A DNA stretch of 64,000 nt. Source: CAVZMI01 sp050011775 (lineage in GTDB: Bacteria; Bacteroidota; Ignavibacteria; UBA10030; CAVZMI01). The notes below the pieces were generated by a model, which was not told the origin of the DNA, searched no databases, and was given only the letters and a program-made list of their open reading frames with translations. The stretch is taken from positions 62,001-126,000 of the forward strand of contig JBEKIL010000003.1 of the NCBI GenBank assembly GCA_050011775.1. Direction: 5' to 3'. Positions 44,318 through 53,269 of the stretch are shown in pieces. The position numbers and the translations under genes were made by a program. Positions within the stretch are counted from its first letter, which is position 1, and the number at the start of each line of letters is the position of its first letter.

Positions 44318-46426
44318 ATGGCAAGATTATACCCGTTAGAGCGTACGCGCAATATTGGTATAATGGCGCATATCGATGCGGGAAAAACTACAACAACAGA
44401 GCGTATTCTTTTCTATACCGGTGTGCTCCACCGTATGGGGGAAGTCCATGACGGCGCAGCAACGATGGATTGGATGGAGCAGGAGAAGGAACGTGGTATT
44501 ACGATAACCAGTGCCGCGACAAGCTGCTTCTGGGATAACAATCGGATTAATATTATTGATACGCCGGGTCATGTTGATTTTACGGTCGAGGTTGAGCGTT
44601 CGCTTCGTGTACTTGATGGTGCGGTAGCGTTATTTTGTTCTGTCGGAGGTGTTGAACCGCAATCGGAGACAGTGTGGCGTCAGGCTGACAAATATGGCGT
44701 CCCCCGTATTGCGTTTGTCAATAAAATGGACCGTGTCGGAGCCGACTTTCTCAATGTCATTACTATGATGAAGAATCGGCTCGGTGCAAATGCGGTTCCT
44801 GTTCATCTCCCGGTTGGCGAAGGCGATATATTTTCCGGCATCATCGATCTCATTACGATGAAAGCCAGGATCTTCAAGGGAGAATCGTTAGGGGCGACAT
44901 GGGAAGATATTCCGATACCACACGATCTCGAAAAGCGGGCCAGTGAGTACCGGATCAAGATGCTTGAGGCGGTAGCCAATGAAGATGATACGCTGCTGGA
45001 AAAGTTTCTTGAGGGAAAAGAAATTTCACCGAAGGAGATTAAAGAAGTTCTTCGTCGGGCAACACTAAAGGTTTCGATTATTCCGGTACTATGCGGCTCT
45101 TCGTTTAAGAATAAAGGAGTTCAGAATTTGTTGGATGGGGTGGTCGATTTTCTACCGTCGCCGCTTGACGTGAATGGAGGTGTGGTTCAGGGTCACCATC
45201 AATATGTACACGACCACGTTACACGCAGAGTGAGCGATGATGAGAAGTTTTCAGCACTTGCGTTTAAGATTGCAACAGATCCCTATGTGGGAAAGCTGAC
45301 GTTCTTTCGAATATACAGCGGTACGGTCGAAGCGGGTTCGTACATTTATAATCCGGTCAGCGAGAAAAAAGAACGTATCGGACGCGTTCTTCGGATGCAT
45401 GCAAATCACCGTGAAGACGTGGAGGTAGGATATACCGGCGATATCCTGGCGGCCGTCGGTCTGAAACATACACGGACGGGTGATACGCTCTGTTGTGAAT
45501 CTGATCCGATTATCTTGGAAAAAATGGAATTCCCTGACCCGGTTATTTCGATCGCGATTGAACCGAAGACGAAGGCAGATCAGGAAAAAATGTCGGAAGC
45601 ACTCGGTAAACTGGCCGAAGAAGATCCGACATTCCGTGTTACAACAAATGAGGACACGGGCCAAACGCTGATTAATGGAATGGGAGAGCTCCATCTTGAA
45701 ATTATTGTCGATCGGATGAAGCGGGAATTCAAAGTCGACGCGAATGTCGGGAAACCGCAGGTTGCATATAAAGAGACGATAAAAAAGAGAGTCTCTCAGG
45801 TATATAAGCACGTGAAGCAGTCGGGTGGTCGCGGACAGTATGCGCACGTAGAGCTAGAAGTCGAACCCAACGAAAAAGGAAAAGGCTTCGAATTTGTCAG
45901 CGATATCACGGGAGGTGCAATTCCGAAAGAGTATATTCCGGCAGTCGAACGGGGCATCGCGGAACAGATGCGGAACGGTATCCTGGCAGGCTATCCGGTC
46001 GAGGATGTGAAAGTACGGCTCTATGACGGGTCGTATCATGAAGTGGATTCAGACGAGATATCTTTTAAAATCGCCGGTTCGATGGCTTTCCGGGAAGCGG
46101 GAAGAAAAGCGGGGGCCGTGCTTCTAGAACCGATCATGGCGGTGGAAGTGGTAACACCCGAAGAATATATGGGCAATGTGCTGGGCGATTTAAGTTCCCG
46201 GCGGGGCAAGATCGAAGGGATGTCGGCCCGTAAAGACGCCCAGGTGATTAAGGCAATGGTGCCGCTGTCGGAGATGTTCGGATATGCGACGCAGATGCGT
46301 TCAATGACACAAGGACGTGCAATTTATACTATGCAATTCTCACACTATGATGAAACTCCACGAACGATTTCTGATCAGATCATTGAAAAAGTGAGAGGCA
46401 AAGAGGCTACTGAAGTGCAGACATAA
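44318..46426 (+). CDS. fusA: Elongation factor G
   Basis: 702 residues. GTPase motifs are AHIDAGKTTTTER (G1), the switch region ERGITITSAATS, DTPGHVDF (G3) and NKMDRVGADF (G4). Domains II-V are complete, with GRGQYAHVELEVEP in domain IV and DLSSRRGKIEGM near the end. It drives tRNA-mRNA translocation. A ribosome binding site (GGGGAGAG) precedes the ATG. Confidence 0.97.
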   Translation: MARLYPLERTRNIGIMAHIDAGKTTTTERILFYTGVLHRMGEVHDGAATMDWMEQEKERGITITSAATSCFWDNNRINIIDTPGHVDFTVEVERSLRVLDGAVALFCSVGGVEPQSETVWRQADKYGVPRIAFVNKMDRVGADFLNVITMMKNRLGANAVPVHLPVGEGDIFSGIIDLITMKARIFKGESLGATWEDIPIPHDLEKRASEYRIKMLEAVANEDDTLLEKFLEGKEISPKEIKEVLRRATLKVSIIPVLCGSSFKNKGVQNLLDGVVDFLPSPLDVNGGVVQGHHQYVHDHVTRRVSDDEKFSALAFKIATDPYVGKLTFFRIYSGTVEAGSYIYNPVSEKKERIGRVLRMHANHREDVEVGYTGDILAAVGLKHTRTGDTLCCESDPIILEKMEFPDPVISIAIEPKTKADQEKMSEALGKLAEEDPTFRVTTNEDTGQTLINGMGELHLEIIVDRMKREFKVDANVGKPQVAYKETIKKRVSQVYKHVKQSGGRGQYAHVELEVEPNEKGKGFEFVSDITGGAIPKEYIPAVERGIAEQMRNGILAGYPVEDVKVRLYDGSYHEVDSDEISFKIAGSMAFREAGRKAGAVLLEPIMAVEVVTPEEYMGNVLGDLSSRRGKIEGMSARKDAQVIKAMVPLSEMFGYATQMRSMTQGRAIYTMQFSHYDETPRTISDQIIEKVRGKEATEVQT

Positions 46427-46507
46427 TCGAGACGACGATTAAGGGCGATTACAATACCCTATGATGATTGTAAACGATTCACATCTATTGTAAAAGGAGA
46501 ATATAGA

Positions 46508-47716
46508 ATGGCAAAAGAAAAATTCCTGCGTGATAAACCCCACGTGAATGTTGGGACAATTGGCCACGTTGACCACGGAAAGACAACTCTAACTGCAGCA
46601 ATTACCATGGTGCTTGCAAAAAAAGGGTTATCGGCGATTCGTACCTTCGACTCAATCGATAACGCTCCCGAAGAACGAGAACGCGGTATCACGATTGCTA
46701 CGGCACACATTGAATATTCAACGGAAAAACGTCACTATGCACACGTCGACTGTCCGGGACATGCCGATTATGTTAAAAACATGATCACCGGTGCTGCTCA
46801 GATGGATGGTGCAATTCTGGTTGTTGCGGCGACTGACGGTCCGATGCCGCAAACTCGTGAACATATTCTCCTTGCACGTCAGGTCGGTGTCCCGCGTATC
46901 ATTGTCTTTTTAAATAAAGTCGACGCCGCTGATCCTGAACTACTTGAACTCGTCGAAATGGAACTGCGCGATCTTCTCACATACTATCAGTTCCCGGGCG
47001 ATGAGATTCCTATTATCCGCGGATCGGCATTGAAAGCCCTTGAAGCCGCGATAAAGCCCGAGAGCAAACTCAATGATCCTGCATTCAAATGCATTATGGA
47101 ATTGATGGATGCAGTTGATAGTTATATTCCGCTTCCCCAGCGTGATGTTGATAAACCATTCTTAATGCCCGTTGAAGATGTGTTTTCAATTACCGGTCGT
47201 GGAACGGTCGGTACGGGCCGTGTTGAACGCGGTCGTGTAAAAGTAGGCGATGAGGTTGAAATTGTCGGTCTCGGTCAGCATAAAAAGACCGTCGTCACCG
47301 GTACGGAAATGTTCCGCAAGGAGCTCGACGAAGTTGTCGCAGGCGATAACGCCGGATTGCTGTTGCGTGGTGTCGAGAAGGACGAACTTGAGCGTGGTCA
47401 GGTGATTGCAAAACCAGGCTCAATTACACCCCATAAGAAATTTAATGCACAGGTGTACGTGTTGAAAAAAGAAGAAGGCGGCCGTCATACACCATTCCTG
47501 AATGGTTACCGTCCGCAGTTTTACTTCCGTACAACGGACGTCACCGGTGTCGTCACACTGCCGCAGGGAGTTGAAATGGTCATGCCGGGCGATAATCTAG
47601 ATAATATGGGCATTGAACTGATTTCGGATATCGCGATGGAAGAAGGACTTCGTTTCGCGATTCGTGAAGGCGGCCGTACCGTAGCTTCCGGTGTTGTAAC
47701 GAAGATTGTTGAGTAA
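46508..47716 (+). CDS. tuf: Elongation factor Tu
   Basis: 402 residues. GTP-site motifs are GHVDHGKTT (19-27), DCPGHADY and NKVDAAD. Domains 2 and 3 are complete up to GGRTVASGVVTKIVE. It delivers aminoacyl-tRNA to the ribosome. It is the only tuf gene in the window. No second copy follows the tRNA-Thr cluster, where E. coli has tufB. Confidence 0.97.
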   Translation: MAKEKFLRDKPHVNVGTIGHVDHGKTTLTAAITMVLAKKGLSAIRTFDSIDNAPEERERGITIATAHIEYSTEKRHYAHVDCPGHADYVKNMITGAAQMDGAILVVAATDGPMPQTREHILLARQVGVPRIIVFLNKVDAADPELLELVEMELRDLLTYYQFPGDEIPIIRGSALKALEAAIKPESKLNDPAFKCIMELMDAVDSYIPLPQRDVDKPFLMPVEDVFSITGRGTVGTGRVERGRVKVGDEVEIVGLGQHKKTVVTGTEMFRKELDEVVAGDNAGLLLRGVEKDELERGQVIAKPGSITPHKKFNAQVYVLKKEEGGRHTPFLNGYRPQFYFRTTDVTGVVTLPQGVEMVMPGDNLDNMGIELISDIAMEEGLRFAIREGGRTVASGVVTKIVE

Positions 47717-47728
47717 GATTATATATCT

Positions 47729-47756
47729 GTCCCGGTGTCACACCTGTGACCGGGAC
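47729..47756 (+). terminator. Long hairpin after tuf (partial terminator or processing site)
   Basis: GTCCCGG (47729-47735) pairs with CCGGGAC (47750-47756), and GTCAC with GTGAC inside it, giving about 12 bp with one bulged T. It lies 12 bases after the tuf stop. No T-run follows, so it may slow RNA decay or cause only partial termination before the S10 genes. Confidence 0.5.
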
Positions 47757-47797
47757 GGTGTTATTATGTACGTAGTATGAAAGATGGGGAAAAATAG

Positions 47798-47814
47798 TAC
47801 CGCCTTCGGCGGTA
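47798..47814 (+). repeat. TTC-triloop hairpin in the S10 leader
   Basis: TACCGCC, TTC, GGCGGTA: perfect 7-bp stem preceded by AATAG. Another stem, CTCGTCG/CGGCGAG (47838-47844, 47850-47856), follows in the same leader. Confidence 0.6.
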
Positions 47815-47895
47815 GACCCACTCCGGTGAACGTCCGCCTCGTCGAGACTCGGCGAGACGGGGAGCGAGGTAAGACCATTTCGTAATCCGGTGAAA

Positions 47896-47913
47896 CAGTG
47901 CCGCTTTACGGTA
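47896..47913 (+). repeat. CAGT-hairpin unit before rpsJ
   Basis: After CAG, TGCCG (47899-47903) and CGGTA (47909-47913) form a 5-bp stem with one G-T pair and loop CTTTA. AAGGAAGG, the rpsJ ribosome binding site, follows directly. Confidence 0.45.
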
Positions 47914-47929
47914 AGGAAGGCTCAGAACA

Positions 47930-48238
47930 GTGGCTGGTCAAAAAATTCGTATCAAACTGAAATCGTATGATCATAATCTGATCGATAAATCGGCAGAGAA
48001 GATCATAAAAACAGTAAAGTCCACAGGTGCAGTGGTCTCGGGACCGATCCCACTTCCCACCAAGAAGACTGTCTACACCGTGTTGCGGTCGCCGCACGTG
48101 GACAAGAAATCGAGAGAGCAATTCGAAACCCGCTCCCATAAGCGTCTCATCGACATTCTGAATTCAACGAACAAAACCGTTGATTCGTTGATGAAGCTTG
48201 AGCTCCCGGCAGGTGTAGATGTCGAGATCAAGGTGTAA
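47930..48238 (+). CDS. rpsJ: 30S ribosomal protein S10
   Basis: 102 residues from GTG 47930 (AGQKIRIKLKSYDHNLID follows). It ends LPAGVDVEIKV. It binds NusG and takes part in antitermination as well as in the 30S head. First gene of the S10 cluster. The 213-base leader before it holds several hairpins and may be regulatory, as the S10 leader is in other bacteria. Confidence 0.95.
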   Translation: MAGQKIRIKLKSYDHNLIDKSAEKIIKTVKSTGAVVSGPIPLPTKKTVYTVLRSPHVDKKSREQFETRSHKRLIDILNSTNKTVDSLMKLELPAGVDVEIKV

Positions 48239-48296
48239 GGCGCTCGTCGTAACGATTTCGGTAATACGAGTATTGAGTTGGTGACTACTCCCCCGT

Positions 48297-48312
48297 CCCG
48301 ATTGTAATCGGG
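48297..48312. repeat. CCCGAT...ATCGGG palindrome in the rpsJ-rplC gap
   Basis: CCCGAT, TGTA, ATCGGG: perfect 6-bp stem with the TCCCG start shared with the palindromes in the tRNA cluster. Confidence 0.5.
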
Positions 48313-48397
48313 TCGCAATGGATGTCAGTGGTGTATTTTCTTTATGGTGTAACGCAGCAAAGCAGTTCTTTAGAATGTTAGAACAAAGTGAAACAGT

Positions 48398-48410
48398 GCC
48401 GCCCCGCGGC
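48398..48410 (+). repeat. CCC-triloop hairpin in the L3 leader
   Basis: GCCGC, CCC, GCGGC, preceded by CAGT. GTGAAACAGTGCCGC around it also occurs before rpsJ (47890-47904). Confidence 0.55.
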
Positions 48411-48465
48411 TGTCCCGCTCCGACAAACAGAACGAGGCATGATCGCTTCGCGGTAGGGTGAACAG

Positions 48466-48480
48466 TACCACTCCGTGGTA
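48466..48480 (+). repeat. TCC-triloop hairpin at the rplC ribosome binding region
   Basis: TACCAC, TCC, GTGGTA, preceded by GTGAACAG. A partial unit, CGCTTCGCGGTAG, lies just upstream (48445-48455). The rplC ATG is 18 bases downstream. Confidence 0.55.
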
Positions 48481-48498
48481 GAGAAATGGACGAGAACC

Positions 48499-49131
48499 AT
48501 GGCAGGATTATTAGGTAAAAAAGTCGGAATGACCAACGTCTTTGATGAAACGAACGGGGAAATGATTCCTTGTACAATCATCGAAGCGGGTCCATGTTTC
48601 GTCACACAGATCAAGACGAAAGAAAAAGACGGCTATGAAGCTGTGCAGCTTGGTTTTGAGGAAAAACCGGACCGACGGACAAGAAAACCTATGCGAGGTC
48701 ACTTCGACAAAGCGGGTGTGAAGCCACTCCGATTTATCCGTGAGGTTAAAGGGTTCGACGTTGCCAATCTGCAGCCTGGGAAAGCAATTACGGTTGATAC
48801 CATATTCGAGCAGGGTGATCATGTCGATGTCGTGGGTGTTTCAAAAGGCCGGGGATTTCAGGGAGTTGTGAAACGACATCATTTTGGCGGCGGATTCCGT
48901 ACTCATGGTCAGAGCGACCGCGAACGGGCACCGGGATCAATCGGATCAAGCTCCTATCCATCAAGAGTGTTTAAGGGATTACGGATGGCGGGACATATGG
49001 GCGACAAGCGTGTGACGGTGAAAAATCTTCGTGTAGTCAAGATCATTCCGGAATCGAACCTCCTGCTTGTACGAGGTTCTATTCCAGGATGCAATAACGG
49101 GTTTGTTGAGATAATAAAAGCAGCGAAGTAA
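48499..49131 (+). CDS. rplC: 50S ribosomal protein L3
   Basis: 210 residues from ATG 48499, which gives the canonical MAGLLGKKVGMTNVFDE. An in-frame GTG at 48475 falls in a hairpin. GRGFQGVVKRHHFGGGFRTHG is the peptidyl-transferase-centre loop, and GSSSYPSRVFKGLRMAGHMG follows. The 260 bases between rpsJ and rplC are much longer than other gaps in the cluster and hold repeats, no gene. Confidence 0.95.
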   Translation: MAGLLGKKVGMTNVFDETNGEMIPCTIIEAGPCFVTQIKTKEKDGYEAVQLGFEEKPDRRTRKPMRGHFDKAGVKPLRFIREVKGFDVANLQPGKAITVDTIFEQGDHVDVVGVSKGRGFQGVVKRHHFGGGFRTHGQSDRERAPGSIGSSSYPSRVFKGLRMAGHMGDKRVTVKNLRVVKIIPESNLLLVRGSIPGCNNGFVEIIKAAK

Positions 49132-49150
49132 CTGAGAAACGGGCAGAGTC

Positions 49151-49780
49151 ATGGAATTAGAAGTACTTAAAAAAGACGGAAGTAAATCAGGTGAAATGAT
49201 CACACTGTCCCCGGAAATATTCGAGATTACACCGAACGATCACGCGCTCTATCAGGCAATCCGGGTGTATATGGCGAATCAGCGGCAAGGAACACATGAT
49301 GTGAAAAACCGATCTGAAGTCCGCGGCGGAGGGAAAAAACCGTGGAAACAGAAACATACAGGCCGTGCCCGCTCGGGATCAATCAGAAATCCGATCTGGA
49401 TCGGGGGTGGTTCGATCTTTGGACCGACGCCGCACGATTATGTGCTCCGCTTACCGGCAAAAGTAAAAAAGCTCGCGCGGAAATCAGCGTTGAGCTATAA
49501 AGCAAAAGATCAAGCGATTGTTGTTGTAGAAGATTTCACGATGGAAACACCCAAAACAAAAGAGATGGCGCAGCTTCTTCAATCGCTCGGGTTGAATAAG
49601 AAGAAAATTCTTCTTCTGACTCCCAAAGCGAATACCGGCGTCGTTCGATCAAGCCGTAATATCCCGAAACTCTCGGTATGTGAAGCCGATAAAGCGTCCA
49701 CATACGATATAGTGAACCATCAGATATTACTAATCCAGAAGAGCGCAATCCAGGTGCTGGAAGGTACATTGACAAGCTAA
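49151..49780 (+). CDS. rplD: 50S ribosomal protein L4
   Basis: 209 residues. The extended loop KKPWKQKHTGRARSGSIRNP reaches the exit tunnel. GGSIFGPTPHDYVLRLPAK is conserved. In some bacteria L4 also represses the S10 operon through its leader. Here that is possible but not shown. Confidence 0.95.
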   Translation: MELEVLKKDGSKSGEMITLSPEIFEITPNDHALYQAIRVYMANQRQGTHDVKNRSEVRGGGKKPWKQKHTGRARSGSIRNPIWIGGGSIFGPTPHDYVLRLPAKVKKLARKSALSYKAKDQAIVVVEDFTMETPKTKEMAQLLQSLGLNKKKILLLTPKANTGVVRSSRNIPKLSVCEADKASTYDIVNHQILLIQKSAIQVLEGTLTS

Positions 49781-49789
49781 GAGAATCCA

Positions 49790-50083
49790 ATGAAAGAGAT
49801 TTTAGTAAAGCCCCTTGTGACGGAAAAAATGACTGCACTTCAGGATGCACATAATCAGTATGCATTCGAAGTGAGTCCGCGTGCAAATAAAATTGAAATT
49901 GCACACGCGGTTCAAAAAAAATTCAATGTTAGCGTGGTAAACGTTCGTACGATTAACCTCAGAGGAAAATCGAAGACGCAGCTCACAAAACGAGGCCGAT
50001 TTCAGGGTGAGACTGCATCATGGAAAAAGGCAATCGTGACGCTAAAAGAAGGCGAGAAGATCGATTTCTTCGCCAATACGTAA
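49790..50083 (+). CDS. rplW: 50S ribosomal protein L23
   Basis: 97 residues. KEILVKPLVTEKMT is the N-terminal signature; NQYAFEVSPRANKIEIAHAV and a Lys-rich loop follow. At the tunnel exit it binds trigger factor and SRP. It lies 9 bases after rplD. Confidence 0.95.
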   Translation: MKEILVKPLVTEKMTALQDAHNQYAFEVSPRANKIEIAHAVQKKFNVSVVNVRTINLRGKSKTQLTKRGRFQGETASWKKAIVTLKEGEKIDFFANT

Positions 50084-50101
50084 CCTGGAGAATAAACAAA
50101 T

Positions 50102-50941
50102 ATGGGTATTCGAAAATTAAATCCGACAACACCCGGTACTCGATGGATGTCGGTCTATACTTTCGATGAGATTACAAAGACAAAACCGGAGAAAACTCTT
50201 GTCACACCGAAGAAAAGCTCGGGGGGACGGAATAATACCGGTCGGATTACGTCGCGACATCGCGGCGGCGGGCATAAAAAGTTCTATCGCATCATCGATT
50301 TCAAACGAAATAAAATCGGTGTCGATGCACATGTCGCCTCAATCGAATATGACCCGAATCGCTCTGCCCGAATCGCTCTGCTCCAGTATGCTGATGGCGA
50401 GAAGCGATATATCCTTGCTCCTGATGGCTTGAAAGTAGGAGAGATCATCCAGAACGGAGAAAATGCGGAAATTAAATCAGGTAATTCATTACCGATTAAA
50501 AATATTCCGCTAGGAACGTTTATCCACAATATTGAGCTCAAGCAGGGAAAAGGCGGACAACTTGCAAGGAGCGCCGGTGCGTTTGCTCAACTGATGGCCA
50601 AAGAAGGCGAGTATGCACAGCTCCGTCTCCCTTCAGGTGAGGTACGTAAAGTGCGTATCCAATGTACAGCGACAATAGGTGTTGTCGGTAATATAGAACA
50701 CGAGAATATCAGCGTCGGAAAAGCAGGGCGCTCACGATGGCTTGGAATCCGTCCGCAATCGCGTGGAGTTGTACAAAATCCCGTCGATCATCCACACGGT
50801 GGTGGAGAAGGAAAGTCGCCTCAGGGAAATCCGCATCCGGTCTCGCCGTGGGGATGGAATACAAAAGGAATGAAGACACGTAAACATAAAGATTCTGATA
50901 AATTTATCATAAAGCGGCGCAGCAATAAGAGGGCTCAATAA
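50102..50941 (+). CDS. rplB: 50S ribosomal protein L2
   Basis: 279 residues. It begins MGIRKLNPTTPGTRWMS and has RHRGGGHKKFYRIIDFKRNK and, near the end, the peptidyl-transferase motif DHPHGGGEGKSPQG. It is essential for subunit joining. Complete. Confidence 0.96.
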   Translation: MGIRKLNPTTPGTRWMSVYTFDEITKTKPEKTLVTPKKSSGGRNNTGRITSRHRGGGHKKFYRIIDFKRNKIGVDAHVASIEYDPNRSARIALLQYADGEKRYILAPDGLKVGEIIQNGENAEIKSGNSLPIKNIPLGTFIHNIELKQGKGGQLARSAGAFAQLMAKEGEYAQLRLPSGEVRKVRIQCTATIGVVGNIEHENISVGKAGRSRWLGIRPQSRGVVQNPVDHPHGGGEGKSPQGNPHPVSPWGWNTKGMKTRKHKDSDKFIIKRRSNKRAQ

Positions 50942-50944
50942 TCT

Positions 50945-51229
50945 ATGGCACGTTCACTTAAAAAAGGTCCGTTTGTCGATCCGAAATTGCTCAAAAAACT
51001 TCAGGCACAAATAAAGTCGAATCAGAAAAAAGTGATCAAGACATGGTCGCGTTCATCGACGATTACTCCTGACTTTGTGGGATACACCTTCGCAGTCCAC
51101 AATGGTAATAAATTTATCCCCGTGTATGTGCACGAGGGGATGGTGGGACATAAACTTGGTGAATTTGCCCCGACACGAATTTTTCGCGCACATCCGGGAG
51201 TCAAATCCGAAGAAACTACATCTGCGTAA
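50945..51229 (+). CDS. rpsS: 30S ribosomal protein S19
   Basis: 94 residues. MARSLKKGPFVDPKLLKKL and KTWSRSSTITPDFVGYTFAV are typical, as is VGHKLGEFAPTRIFRAH. It sits in the 30S head with S13. Three bases separate it from rplB. Confidence 0.95.
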   Translation: MARSLKKGPFVDPKLLKKLQAQIKSNQKKVIKTWSRSSTITPDFVGYTFAVHNGNKFIPVYVHEGMVGHKLGEFAPTRIFRAHPGVKSEETTSA

Positions 51230-51270
51230 AATGAATAAGTTTTGATTGGGAACAACGGAGAATAGCATTC

Positions 51271-51621
51271 ATGGAAGCACGGGCAGTACACCGATATATC
51301 GGAACATCACCACGCAAGATGAAGCTGGTAATCGACATGATCCGCGGAAAATTAGTCGACGATGCGCTGAGTATACTTCACTTTGATCCGCACCATGCAT
51401 CTAAGGTTGCGGAGAAAGTGCTGCGATCGGCTATATCGAATATCCAGAATAAGGATGAAGCGGGAAAAATTGACACCGAGACTCTCTTTGTTAAAGAAAT
51501 ATTCGTCAACCAGGGCCCGTCGATGAAGCGGATTCTCCCGGCACCGATGGGACGCGCTTTCCGGATACGCAAGAGGGCAAATCACGTTACGATTATCGTC
51601 GCACAACGGACTTCGAAATAG
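51271..51621 (+). CDS. rplV: 50S ribosomal protein L22
   Basis: 116 residues. RYIGTSPRKMKLVIDMIRGK opens the protein. The tunnel-lining hairpin follows QGPSMKRILPAPMGRAFRIRK. It ends in HVTIIVAQRTSK. GGAG lies 9 bases before the ATG. Confidence 0.95.
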   Translation: MEARAVHRYIGTSPRKMKLVIDMIRGKLVDDALSILHFDPHHASKVAEKVLRSAISNIQNKDEAGKIDTETLFVKEIFVNQGPSMKRILPAPMGRAFRIRKRANHVTIIVAQRTSK

Positions 51622-51629
51622 GAGGAACT

Positions 51630-52268
51630 TTGGGACAAAAAACTCATCCGGTCGGGCTTAGGCTCGGTATCGTTCGGTCGTGGGATTCAAATTGGTACGA
51701 CGAAAAAGGCTTCGCTGCGAAACTCTATGAAGATCTTGTCATCCGCAATTATATCCGGAGCCGTCTGAAAAAAGCCGGCATCTCACGAATCATGATCGAG
51801 CGAACACCGAAAAGGGCGGTAATTTCCATTCATACATCCCGACCCGGAATCGTCATCGGCCGAAGCGGAAAAGAGATTGCCCAACTTGAAGAGGAATTGA
51901 AAAAAGTTACCAACAAAGAAGTCAAAATTCTAATAAACGAAATCAAACGTCCCGAACTCGATGCTTATCTTGTTGCAGAAAATATAGCATCACAAATCGA
52001 AGGACGGATTTCATTCCGCAGAGCGATGAAACAGGCGATGACCTCTGCAACTCGAATGGGAGCAGAGGGAATCCGCGTAATGACCGCCGGAAGGTTGGGC
52101 GGAGCTGAAATTGCCAGGACGGAACAGTACAAAGAAGGCCGGATTCCACTCCATACTTTGCGGGCCGATATCGATTATGCATCAGTAACAGCCAACACGA
52201 TCTATGGATCCATCGGCGTGAAGGTGTGGATATGCAAAGGAGAGATACTCGGATCAGCTAACCGTTAG
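51630..52268 (+). CDS. rpsC: 30S ribosomal protein S3
   Basis: 212 residues from TTG 51630, with AGGAGG upstream. GQKTHPVGLRLGIVRSWDSN at the N-terminus, then a KH domain (RPGIVIGRSGKEIAQLEEEL) and the C-domain GAEGIRVMTAGRLGGAEIAR. It lines the mRNA entry site. Confidence 0.95.
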   Translation: MGQKTHPVGLRLGIVRSWDSNWYDEKGFAAKLYEDLVIRNYIRSRLKKAGISRIMIERTPKRAVISIHTSRPGIVIGRSGKEIAQLEEELKKVTNKEVKILINEIKRPELDAYLVAENIASQIEGRISFRRAMKQAMTSATRMGAEGIRVMTAGRLGGAEIARTEQYKEGRIPLHTLRADIDYASVTANTIYGSIGVKVWICKGEILGSANR

Positions 52269-52307
52269 TGTCGAGCGAGGCCATCAAGGTGAAGGAGTAA
52301 TTGCAGT

Positions 52308-52730
52308 ATGTTAATGCCAAAGAGAGTAAAGTATCGAAAAGCACAACGCGGTCGGATGAAAGGGAAAGCAACGCGGGGAGCTTCTGTTGCCTTTGGTGAT
52401 TTCGGATTGAAGGCAATGGAACCCGGCTGGATCACCAGCCGGCAGATCGAAGCTTCACGTATTGCTCTTACACGCTTGATGAAACGCGAAGGGAAAGTAT
52501 GGATCCGAATTTTTCCCGATAAACCGGTCACAAAGAAACCGGCTGAAACACGTATGGGAAGCGGTAAGGGTGCACCGGAATTCTGGGTGGCCGTTGTTGA
52601 ACCTGGCCGCGTAATGTTTGAACTCGGTGGAATTGCAAAGAAAACAGCCGAAGAAGCATTACGGCTGGCGTCACATAAACTTCCGATAAAAACGAGATTT
52701 GTCGTTCGTCAGGGATATGACGGGCAATAG
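52308..52730 (+). CDS. rplP: 50S ribosomal protein L16
   Basis: 140 residues. MLMPKRVKYRKAQRGRMKG is the usual start. KPAETRMGSGKGAPEFWVAV is the conserved A-site loop, holding the Arg that is often hydroxylated in other bacteria. It helps position tRNA in the peptidyl-transferase centre. Confidence 0.95.
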   Translation: MLMPKRVKYRKAQRGRMKGKATRGASVAFGDFGLKAMEPGWITSRQIEASRIALTRLMKREGKVWIRIFPDKPVTKKPAETRMGSGKGAPEFWVAVVEPGRVMFELGGIAKKTAEEALRLASHKLPIKTRFVVRQGYDGQ

Positions 52731-52741
52731 AGGGTAGCATA

Positions 52742-52963
52742 ATGAAAATTCGTGAGATTCGAGAAATGACAACAATAGAATTAGAGAAACGCCTTCAAGA
52801 GAGCCGCGATTCTCTCGGGAAATTGCGGTTCCTCCATGGAACAAGCCAGGTGGAAAGCACTGCGCTTTTACGTACAACCCGCCGTGATGTCGCCCGGATA
52901 TTGACGGTGCTACACGAGCGTCAGAGCCACCAGGCTGCGGTAGGGCGGGATCAACCAGCATAG
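52742..52963 (+). CDS. rpmC: 50S ribosomal protein L29
   Basis: 73 residues forming two helices: MKIREIREMTTIELEKRLQE and LLRTTRRDVARILTVLHERQ. The core family pattern KLRFLHGTSQVEST (usual Q/E at this site) is partly changed. It sits beside L23 at the tunnel exit. Confidence 0.9.
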   Translation: MKIREIREMTTIELEKRLQESRDSLGKLRFLHGTSQVESTALLRTTRRDVARILTVLHERQSHQAAVGRDQPA

Positions 52964-52984
52964 TATAAGGAGTTGAAAGAAATC

Positions 52985-53245
52985 ATGGCAGAAAGAACAA
53001 CACGGCGCAAGGTACGTGTCGGAACTGTGGTTAGCAATAAAATGCAAAAAAGTATTGTTGTTGCGATTGAACAACAGATTGCTCACCCGTTGTTTAAAAA
53101 GCGCTTGAAACATACGAGCCGGTTGATGGCACATGATGAAAAAAGTGAAGCCGGTATCGGTGATAAAGTGAAGATTATGGAAATGCGTCCGCTGAGCGCA
53201 CGTAAACGCTGGCGGTTGGTTGCGATTCTCGAGAAGGCAAAGTAA
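52985..53245 (+). CDS. rpsQ: 30S ribosomal protein S17
   Basis: 86 residues from ATG 52985 (MAERTTRRKVRVGTVVSNKM). AAGGAG lies at 52967-52972, a long 12-base spacing. An in-frame TTG at 52973 directly abuts it and is too close. IAHPLFKKRLKHTSRLMAHDE and MRPLSARKRWRLV are conserved. OB-fold primary 16S binder. Confidence 0.93.
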   Translation: MAERTTRRKVRVGTVVSNKMQKSIVVAIEQQIAHPLFKKRLKHTSRLMAHDEKSEAGIGDKVKIMEMRPLSARKRWRLVAILEKAK

Positions 53246-53269
53246 CGATCACCCTGCATGGAGGTTAGT

